The notes under the pieces were generated by a model. The model was not told the DNA's origin. It saw only the letters and a program-made list of their open reading frames with translations, and searched no databases. Below are positions 56,288 through 64,000 of a DNA stretch of 64,000 bases, piece after piece. Source of the stretch: Tigriopus japonicus (Eukaryota; Arthropoda; Copepoda; Harpacticoida; Harpacticidae). Where the stretch lies: assembly GCA_010645155.1 (NCBI GenBank), contig CM021312.1, positions 8,001,150 to 8,065,149 on the forward strand, in the 5' to 3' direction. Position 1 is the first letter of the stretch. Each line of letters starts with the position of its first letter. The position numbers and the translations under genes were made by a program.

Positions 56288-57231
56288 CCGGGTGGAAATT
56301 AAGTCGGGGCCGATCACTTTAGATGCTATTTTTCACGTTGTTTTTACAATTTTGCCGCTTTTTTTTGCTACGCATACTTAGTCCTGCTTTAAATCAATAG
56401 CATTTGTTATAAGCAACTCTCTCAAAAATGAATATGTTGAGGACAAGCGAGGCCAAAAGGCATGAGTTTGCCGCTCTCCTTCGCGCAAAGAAGCCACATA
56501 AGGAGGTCGCAAAGGTTACTGTAGCCAGCCTCCGCATGATAGCCCGGGTTGCAGCTAAAATAAAAACAAGCGTCCTCGTGCCCCCTGAGGCTGATGAAAC
56601 GGTCGTTTCGCCTGTTGTAGACTGGGTGAGGGGTGAACGTGTTTTCATCACTGAAGATGATGATGCGGTCACCTTGACGCTTGAGGTTGTTCAGAATCTT
56701 GGGGTAAATTGGGAGTCTGGCCTTGACATTGGCTTCAGACAGTAGAAGGCGCTCAAGGCAAGTGAGGGACTTCCCCCCAAGGTTTTTAACGATCTTCTGG
56801 GCGGTCACATGGCTGATGTTGTTATCCTTAGCAAGGTCGCGAATCAATTGTGTTGCCTTGCGCTTGATTTGGGCCTTAATTTGCTACTTAATGGCCAGGG
56901 TGGCCTTGGGAACCTGTCTCCTGGGTCGAGGTCGATCCTCAAGGCCTTCCCCTTGCTTGATTTTAGTTCCAACCCGGCCTATCATGCGGAGGCTGGCTCC
57001 TGTAACCTTTGCGACCTCCTTATATGGCTTCTTTGCGCGAAGGAGAGCGGCAATCTCATACCTTTTGGCCTCGCTTGTCCGCAACATATTCATTTTTGAG
57101 AGAGCTGTTTTTAACAAATTATTGATTTAAAGCAGGACTAAGTATGCGTAGCAAAAAAAAGCGGCAAAATTGTAAAAACAACGTGAAAAATAGCATCTAA
57201 AGTGATCGGCCCCGACTTAATTTCCACCCGG
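56288..57231 (-). mobile_element. Fold-back mariner-like element
   Basis: 944 bp between TA dinucleotides, ends CCGGGTGGAAATTAAGTCGG and inverse. The inverted repeats run ~270-280 bp, far longer than a mariner TIR, because they include transposase N-terminal coding sequence (MNMLRTSEAKRYEIAALLRA on the minus strand from 57093; an inverted copy at 56428 reads on the plus strand). It is a mariner whose 3' half has been replaced by an inverted copy of its 5' end. Confidence 0.85.
56560..57093 (-). pseudogene. Truncated Tc1/mariner transposase
   Basis: Minus strand: helix-turn-helix part LRAKKPYKEVAKVTGASLRM, DNNISHVTAQKIVKNLGGKS, then catalytic-core start RIIIFSDENTFTPHPVYNRR with the family (F)SDE aspartate. 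A stop lies near 56880. After NDRFISLRGHED the frame runs into the inverted duplicate, so the second and third catalytic residues are absent. Confidence 0.8.
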
Positions 57232-57450
57232 TATGCATTGTACCGGACCACTATGTGAAAAGTGTCTGAAAGTGAGCTACCAACTATATAATGTATTGTT
57301 TTACGAGACCACGAAGTAAACAACATTTGAAATGGTGGATATCAAGACAAGGCCTTGGAATTTAATACTAAGCACCTCAACTCCAATTCCTATAAAGTTC
57401 TGATAATGCTTCAAGTAAAAAAACACACCATTAGACTGTGTGGGATGGTC

Positions 57451-57889
57451 CAAGGATTTCGAAAAATAATGGATTGAGGTCGAAGCTTTGTTATGACTAG
57501 TCTTGGTCACCCAGGGTGATGTGGGCTTAAAAATGCTCAAATAAGAAATGGTATTCATTGTCTGGATCTTGTTGGTCAAATTTCAACTTTAAAACTTAGC
57601 AATAACTAAAACTGCCAGTGAAAACTTGCTTTAACCATATTTCGAAGGATATTTGTATTTCCTCTCCCCTCAATCAAAAGCACTTTTTTCGATCTTCGAG
57701 TTAAAGTTTGATCACGCTCAAAAAAAAAAGGAGGAAGTCTGCTTTCCAACTGTTTCCAACACAACCAAAAACTGTCCTTACAGGTTGTTAGTAAAATCAG
57801 GCTGAAATGGCACCGTGCCTTAGTAGCTGTGACCAAGGATAGTCATAACAAAAAGCTGCGACATTTGTCCATATCTAAAGATGTCCTTG
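57451..57889. mobile_element. Non-autonomous element, CAAGGA family, copy 2
   Basis: 439 bp, nearly identical to 9155-9615 (small deletions near 57520 and 57715). Flanked by exact 7-bp duplications GATGGTC at 57444-57450 and 57890-57896. Confidence 0.88.
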
Positions 57890-57896
57890 GATGGTC

Positions 57897-58065
57897 CAGG
57901 GATGACTCAACGAAGGATATATTACAGAATACCACTTAAGGCCGAGTTACTACAATGAAAATTCAACGGAACATTTACTACTTTGAAATAACCTCTCATT
58001 TTAGTACAATGCCAGGCCTTAAGCTGTATTTCTGTAATTCGTCCTGAGAAATTAAGATGTCCTTG
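57897..58065. mobile_element. 169-bp CAAGGA-family relative, adjacent insertion
   Basis: Starts CAGGGATGACTCAACGAAGG and ends AGATGTCCTTG. Flanks GATGGTC (57890-57896, shared with the previous element) and GATGATC (58066-58072). Its start resembles the terminus of the 1.8-kb members (CAAGGATGACTCTACGAAGG), its end that of the 461-bp members: a hybrid. Confidence 0.7.
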
Positions 58066-58266
58066 GATGATCACACTGAGTGTTGAGAGAGAAGGAGAGG
58101 GCCGGTTTGAGGAGAGTTTCTAGTACGTTGTTATCTGGTGAACGAAGAAATAAATGGTGAAAGTTATTGAAGTTATTGCCGTTAATCCACGAGTCGAGAC
58201 GCATACATGGCGCAGTTGGCTCTTTAAGGACCTCTAGCTTGACCCATCCGGTGACTATCGCGTACG

Positions 58267-59520
58267 ATGGCCGCACCACCCGTGGATTTTTCGTCGACCA
58301 AACGTAGTGTCGGTCAGTATGCCCGACATGCCAAGAAGATCGTGGATGAGCTTATTAGTAAAGTTCAGGCCATCAACGACGTGGGACCAGTGGACTGGTC
58401 CAAGCTCTGGGAAGCGGAAGGACTGGTCCAGCCATGCCGGATTCGCATGGATGCATTCTCGGCAGCTGTGGTGAACTTTGAAGTAATCGCAGAAGCTCAC
58501 AATGAGGACAGTGACAAGTACACTGACAAATGTGATGATCTCGAGTTATCTCTGAACAAGACGTGTGCGAAAATTGTGCCATGTAAAATTGTGCCTTGAA
58601 GCTTTGGGCGGTTGATGAAAAACGGGTTGCCCAAGAAACGGAACTTCTAGGAAATCGAACCCCCGTCCCTCAGTCTCAAGCGACGGCCAAAAACATGGAT
58701 ATCCCGAAGTTAGCAAGTCCAGAAACCATGCAATTGATGGATTTTCGGAACTGGAAGATGAGATTCGAAGACTATGCTGCCGTCACTCGATTATTTTCAG
58801 ATTGTAATATCCAGACGGGGGATCTTAAGGTCAGCCATTCATGAGGAATGGACAAAGATGTGGGCGGAAGGGGTAATCATGATTGGTGAAGACGACGATG
58901 TCACCAAAATTGTGGAGACCTTTGAAGAGTACTTGCGACAAAAGCGTCATCCATTAGTAGATCGTCGCGAGTTTATTAAACGAATTCAACATCCTGGAGA
59001 ACCCATTGAAGCCTATTACACAGCCCTTTGGGTCCTTGACCGAGACTGGGGATATTCCCATGGACGTAGTGAAGCCAGCGCTCACAGGGAAGAGAGGCTT
59101 GGAGATCATCTGGTATCAGGGCTTCATGACAAGCAACTTCATCAGGAAGTTCTTAAGACGCCCTTGAAAGATCTCTCTCTGGATCATGTGTTGCAAACGT
59201 GTCGAAACTATGAGGCAAGTAATGAGGTTAATTGCCAGCTCAGTGGTTCTAGCGTAAACGCCATCAAGACTACTTCCGCTTACAAAAGAAACCAAAGATT
59301 CCAGAAAATTCCTCAAAAGAACCCAAACCAAGTAGTACATATGCCCAGAAAGTGGCCGTGTGCGGGTTGTGGGCGATCAAAAGAAAAGCATCGTGGAGAA
59401 TGTAGAGCGAAAAAAGTAGAGTGCAACAAATGTGGAGTTATCGGGCATTTTGTTCGAGTATGTCCTAAGCAAGATCGGGAGATTAAAAAAAGTACATGCA
59501 ACAAAACTGTGTGGTTCTAG
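58267..59520 (+). pseudogene. Gypsy gag remnant
   Basis: Starts MAAPPVDFSSTKRSVGQYAR. Frame breaks occur near 58590 and 58830. It continues EWTKMWAEGVIMIGEDDDVT, REFIKRIQHPGEPIEAYYTA and ERLGDHLVSGLHDKQLHQEV (capsid region), ending in two metal-binding groups: CAGCGRSKEKHRGEC and the CCHC knuckle CNKCGVIGHFVRVCP. Confidence 0.78.
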
Positions 59521-60707
59521 CGTCCGTGGGATTCTCTGGAGATTTGATTCATCTGAAGGTTCAGGATGAACATACTGAGAAGAGTATGGATTGGTTGCCT
59601 GACTCAGGTGCATTTTGCGGTGCCATGAGCCTCAATGATTTACGCCAATTCAAAGGCCCAGATGCAATTCTCAGAATGAAAGATGATGGTGACGCACTCA
59701 TTTCTGCTGACTGTTCACCTTTCTGGTCTCATGGGACAATCAATTTGACGTTGTTCCGAGGGTCACGCTCGTATCTGGGCAAGGTGCACGTCCTTGATCA
59801 GTCATCAACACCGCTCTTGAGTAAAAAGGGATGCGTTGCATTGGGTTTACTTCCTCCAGAATGGCCCCATTTACGGGTAAATGCTCTCTTCCTTCTGGAT
59901 TCAGACAGTGGTCACACAGTTGACTTAAAGCTGGCCCGAGACCCAACAAGTGAAGTAGGAAGGAACAAGTTGATCGCAGAGTTCCCTCTTATATTCGACA
60001 CGGAGGGACCTCTAAAAGCCATGGAAGGGCAGCCAATGAAGATTGAATTAGAGCCTGATGCCGTTCCTGTAAGGCAATACAAGCCGTATGGGGTTCCATT
60101 CCATTGGCAAGACAAAGTTAAGACACAATTGGACACAATGAAAGCACAAGGAGTGGCTGAAGATATTCCGGTTGGAGAAGTACCTGAATGGTACCCCATG
60201 GTCGTGGTGCCGAAAAAAGACTCAGACGAGCCGCGGATCACGGTTGATTTCACGGCGCTAAATAGGCATGTCAAGCGCCCTGCTTACCCTACCAAAGTCC
60301 CTCGAGAGCTTGTTGCTCAAATTCCCCCCGAAAACTGGCGTGTTTACAACCCTGGATGCTCGTCACAGGTATTGGCAAGTGACATTGGCTGAAGAGTCTA
60401 AGCCCTTGACTACATTTATCACTCAATGGGGTTGCATGCGATTCTGTCGTAATGTTATGGGCTTAGTGTCCGCAGGGGACGAGCACAACCGGCGAGTGGA
60501 TGAGGCCCTGGCTGGAATCAAGAACGTTCTGAAAGTGGTAAAAGATATCGTTATTTGGGATAACCAGCCTGGCCCTGAACATGAGGATCGGGTTCGACAA
60601 GTTTTGCAGCGTTGCCAGCAAGCAGGCATCACTCTCGGGCGCAAGAAGTTCATTTATGCCCAACCTGAAGTCCTGTGGTGTGGGTTCAAACTCAGCAAAA
60701 ACGGATA
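59496..60707 (+). pseudogene. Gypsy protease and reverse transcriptase remnant
   Basis: Aspartic protease: WLPDSGAFCGAMS (D-S-G). RT: VPVRQYKPYGVPFHWQDKVK, EWYPMVVVPKKDSDEPRITV, a frameshift near 60330, then VFTTLDARHRYWQVTLAEES and FITQWGCMRF. The expected Y-x-D-D box reads VVKDIVIWD, with lysine in place of the first catalytic Asp of the pair. Homology ends at GFKLSKNGY. Confidence 0.8.
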
Positions 60708-61091
60708 TACAGTGTGGGTACTTAAAATTGGCAGTAACCTTTCCCATGTACAACGTCATCAAGAACTTTATGGGCAACCAAGCCAGAGGGTTGTAATTTT
60801 GTTTGCAGAAGGCACAGACACTTACCTTTTTTCCTCAAAGTGTCCACCTTCTGCGGCCAACATGGCCTCCAGACGAGGTCGGAACCTCTGGCAAGACTTC
60901 CTGATAAAGTCGGGAGACAAGGCCGCCCACTCATGATCGACGGCAGCCTTCAGCTCAGTCACGTTCCTGTGGGGTATAGCACAGGTTTTGGGCTCGATAA
61001 CGCCCCAAATGGCAAAGTCGAGTGGTGCCAAATCAGGTGATGCTGGTTTCCCTGCACATAATCGTTTGTGCAGGGCTGGCATCAAGAGCAC
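60708..61091 (-). pseudogene. Tc1/mariner transposase C-terminal remnant
   Basis: Minus strand: SPDLAPLDFAIWGVIEPKTC, then HRNVTELKAAVDHEWAALSP and DFIRKSCQRFRPRLEAMLAA ending EGGHFEEKR. This is the end of a mariner-family DDE transposase, with PDL.PLD..IW containing the third catalytic residue. A terminal-repeat-like ACAGTGTGGGTACTTAAAAT begins right after a TA in the gypsy RT at about 60709. The other end of the element was not found. Confidence 0.82.
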
Positions 61092-62625
61092 TTCAGTGTA
61101 CTAGAGCGTCTCTACGTTGCATGTGGAACGAAAACTACCAGGGTAGCTGATTAAGAAAGTAAAACAGAACATCAATTTGGTTGTATGAGTTACTTTTGAT
61201 TTCAATTGTGGAGAAAAGTGATCTACCGGTATTTGGATATGAAGAGTATTCACGAATGCAATCGTTGGAAGCATGGCATATTCTCATCTTCTTCAATGTG
61301 GGCACTAGGTAATTTACAATCCTTTGTGATTAAACACGGAAATAACAATCCTCCATTTCTTTTAAAATATTTTGGTAACCTTGAGCAATTCAGAGATATT
61401 TATTTTGGGTGAAAGTTTCATGTAAAATCAATAGATGACGTTACTAGCACTGCGTAGACGCTCCTTTCAAAACAATAGAGGTGCCATCTAGAGTACAAAA
61501 ATGCTTGTTTTCTCTAATAATTTCCATACGAGAGCTCTCTCATTCCTGTGATGTTCTTAGTAAAACATCTTTGGACCTGCTCGACCTTTTGCAAACCTGC
61601 CGAACTCATTGGAGCCTAAATGGGGGAGGCATATTCAAGATGAGGCTGAACAATTGACTTGTAAAGAGTTAGCATCGTAACACAACCTCTGGACTTGAAA
61701 GTGCGATGGATAAAAAGTCAGCAACACATTTGAAACACCTTACCCACTTTCAACTGGATATGCTCATCCAAGAACCACTGTACTACAGGACGAATTTCAG
61801 AGCAGTGTCTATGACGTCATCAATCCACCTTGCGTTGGATCATCACTGATCCGTCATTAATTCTAGGTTGAGAGAAGTTCACCATTTATTTGCGAGGAAA
61901 AGAGAATTCAGTCAGGGACGCCACTCAAACATGTTATTACAATCTATTCATTTCTTTTCATAAGCAAAGCTCATTACATTGGATTTTGAAAAACGATTTG
62001 AAACTTTGAAGTTATTGAAAGATTTACGTGAATCAATAATCTATTATAACATAGTTTCTTTTGCCCATGGCAACCCTGTTTTAGTTTGAGAATTCTCCAT
62101 GTGGTGTCAGTGTTTGTTCGTTTGACAGGGTGACCACTTGAACGAGAGGTTCAATGAGAGGGGCAACATTTCTTATCTTCTTTAAAACAGAAATTGTTTT
62201 TTTTTGTCTTCTTTTAACTCAATATTTTAAGCCAGTTTTTGACAGTGGTCTTTGAACTATTTTTGAAGAGGGTTGTTCAATGTTGGATAGAAGTGGTCAA
62301 TTTAGATTATGAACCAACCCTAATCAATTTGGTCACCTTGAGAAACGTGCGACCATTGTGAATTGAGCTTCGAAGAAGATGTCACACTAAAAACCTTGTG
62401 GATTTACCTCTCATTCTGGTTATCTTGCCATCTCCAAGTGTCATATTCTAGTGTTTTAGTGCACAAAGAAATCCAGTCGTGCTGATTGAGAAAGAAAATT
62501 TGGATGGGTCGTGTGTGGCCCTTCAATGAAAAAGAGAGCTTGACTTCATCCTTCATTCTTTCTTCCAATCAAAGAACATCGTATTCTCCATTGATGAGAA
62601 CTACTCAAAGTAATTTGCGTCACTT

Positions 62626-62889
62626 ATGTGTTTGTTCAGCGTGCTTTTGAGCATTTCATCTTTCTCTCAGATCATTCAATGGATAGATAGATGGACAAGA
62701 AAAGGATTCAGGGAATATTGGTCTTCTCTTGTCACTACTGCAAACTTTGGTGTGGTGATTCAACATGAAAATGAATGGGAAAAAGCAATGGAATCATCAC
62801 CAATTAGACAAGGACAAGAATGTGGAATTGAAGTGGCAACCCTCAGATACAGAGACAGACTACTTTTGGCTGAAGTCCTACAACTTTGA
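62626..62889 (+). pseudogene. Conserved ORF in CAAGGA-family element, copy 2
   Basis: Contains GFREYWSSLVTTANFGVVIQ, HENEWEKAMESSPIRQGQEC and GIEVATLRYRDRLLLAEVLQ. Same reading frame and position as in copy 1, with seven differences in ~59 residues. Function unknown. Confidence 0.45.
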
Positions 62890-62999
62890 GAAAGATCAAT
62901 TATAAGAAGACCAGTCAACACAAGACATCAATGGTTAACCAACCACAAGAGAGGGCCTTCATGGCTGGATTGGACTACATCCACAAAGATGCCAAAATT

Positions 63000-63343
63000 T
63001 TCGGATGATATGAAGATCATCGGGATTATCTTGCAACCTCAAGACGAGAAATGAGCCCAAAGTGCCTTGAACTCTGCAGAAGATTGGGCCTCAAATGACC
63101 TTCAATGTGGATAAGTGTAAGATGATGAGGTTTGGAAAGAGGCCAAAAACCACTCCCATGGATATCCTGAAAGGCCAGGAATTTGAGAGCATAGACATGG
63201 AAACAAACCTTAGTATCATATTCGATCAGAACATAAAATTCCGTGAACACTATGCTGATACCGTCATGCGGGCGAGGGGAATGATGGGGCTCCTGAGACG
63301 CACTTTCACCATGAGGGACAAGAAAATTATAAGTGCACGTTAG
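63000..63343 (+). pseudogene. LINE RT C-terminal fragment in copy 2
   Basis: KFSDDMKIIGIILQPQDEK (motif C changed from FADD to FSDD), then MTFNVDKCKMMRFGKRPKTT and VMRARGMMGLLRRTFTMRDK, the Jockey/CR1-type thumb and connection region. Frame breaks separate the blocks. Confidence 0.8.
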
Positions 63344-63639
63344 ACTTCTACTGGAGTGTAACATGACTTTTACTCTCCTTGAAATGTAATAAAATACAAC
63401 CATTCACTTGAACACACGTCATTTCTCTGGTTGTTTGCCATTCTTAAAATGTTGTTATGTTCCGCCGTTCACTCAAAAACGAATGTTATTAGCAAAATGA
63501 TCAAAATTTATTGAATCAAAGGCAGTCATCGCATGTCCTAAATTGCCGGTGTCGGCCCTAAGCTGTAGGTCCTTCGACCTTGAAGTGAATCCTTCATAGA
63601 GTCATCCTTGGCTCATCCAAGGACATCTAGAATAGAGGT

Positions 63640-64000
63640 GGACTTTTCACGGCACGGCAAAACTGGCCGGAGGTGACCCAAATCAAGTGAAAGGCAAAGA
63701 TCGAATGCCAATTCAGCCGGAAATTTAGAGAAGCCTCTTTGGTCTTCTGGCTAATTTGGCTGGGCGAACTGCCAAATATGAGGCCTCTTCTAGATTAAGG
63801 GTTGCTTGATGCAACTGTTGCAATGTTCAAAATGACTTTAAGATGCTCATTGATTGGCCCTAAGTGCAAAAATTGGTTTGAATGTTATACAAAGGTGACT
63901 TAACTTATTGTTTTGACACCTTAAGTCAGCTGGTCTGTCCTAATTTGTTGGTTCAAATATAATAAATATGAAGAAGACAACGTGCCACAGGATCCCTGAT
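63640..64000. other. No feature seen
   Basis: Ordinary AT-rich sequence after the last transposon; no ORF or repeat with support. Confidence 0.5.

Larger units (their letters stand above)
58081..60707 (+). mobile_element. Ty3/gypsy-like LTR retrotransposon, 3'-truncated
   Basis: Possible short LTR 58081-58207 (TG...CA, with AATAAA inside) followed at once by a TGGCGCAGTTGG primer-binding-site-like sequence. Then gag, protease and RT. RT is cut at 60707 where a mariner remnant begins at a TA. No RNase H, integrase or 3' LTR found. Element order PR-RT after a knuckle-bearing gag and the RT motifs point to the gypsy group. Confidence 0.7.
61769..63610 (+). mobile_element. CAAGGA-family element carrying LINE RT fragment, copy 2
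   Basis: 1842 bp, starts CAAGAACCACTG and ends GAGTCATCCTTG, flanked by exact 7-bp duplications GCTCATC (61762-61768, 63611-63617). Inverted copy of 48723-50464. Adjacent CAAGGACATCT at 63618-63629 is the terminus of another family member. Confidence 0.85.

Noticed and set aside
58081..58207. Full pair of LTRs for the gypsy element
   Set aside because: Only one LTR-like segment is visible; the 3' side is lost, so the LTR call stays tentative within the element entry.

Overview
This is eukaryotic nuclear DNA, almost certainly from an arthropod. Genes have GT-AG introns and AATAAA signals, there is a small patch of TTAGG-like (arthropod telomere-type) repeats, and a bona fide extradenticle/PBX gene is present. 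A crustacean such as a copepod is my guess; the sequence alone does not prove it. All coordinates and splice sites were read by eye.

Host genes form three islands. (1) 0.2-4.9 kb: mitochondrial ATP synthase subunit d (+), an ataxin-7-like SAGA subunit (-) and a SERGEF-type RCC1-repeat protein (-), tightly packed. (2) 37.8-41.2 kb: a five-exon extradenticle/PBX homeobox gene (+), convergent with a pyruvate dehydrogenase kinase gene (-). (3) 47.2-48.4 kb: an apparently intronless, short folliculin-like gene (+).

Most of the rest is a transposon graveyard with several layers of nesting. From 12.1 to 32.5 kb lies an old DIRS-type (tyrosine-recombinase) retrotransposon on the + strand. It is broken by a younger, apparently intact DIRS element on the - strand (13.4-18.5 kb). 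That inner element has RT/RNase H and recombinase motifs in place and a gag gene that reads correctly only if a 465-bp intron is removed. Further along, the old element is interrupted by a YqaJ-exonuclease fragment and a fold-back element. Its recombinase end is then repeated as a palindrome with ~1.3-kb arms around a ~0.73-kb centre. The right arm is itself split by two Mutator-like elements (1.29 kb and 4.75 kb), each with long terminal inverted repeats and 9-bp target duplications.

The other repeats fall into families whose insertion sites can be read. A CAAGGA-ended family with 7-bp target duplications has five members. Two of them are ~1.8 kb, lie in opposite orientations about 11 kb apart, and carry the same LINE RT fragment plus a conserved ORF. 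There is a pair of 314-bp elements with 8-bp duplications, a pair of TTAA-flanked 72-bp elements inside a 41-bp minisatellite, and a mariner whose right half is replaced by an inverted copy of its left half. A decayed Ty3/gypsy-like element is cut at a TA by another mariner remnant. Long tracts at 4.9-8.2, 33.5-36.4, 41.2-47.2 and 52.6-56.3 kb show no gene I can defend.
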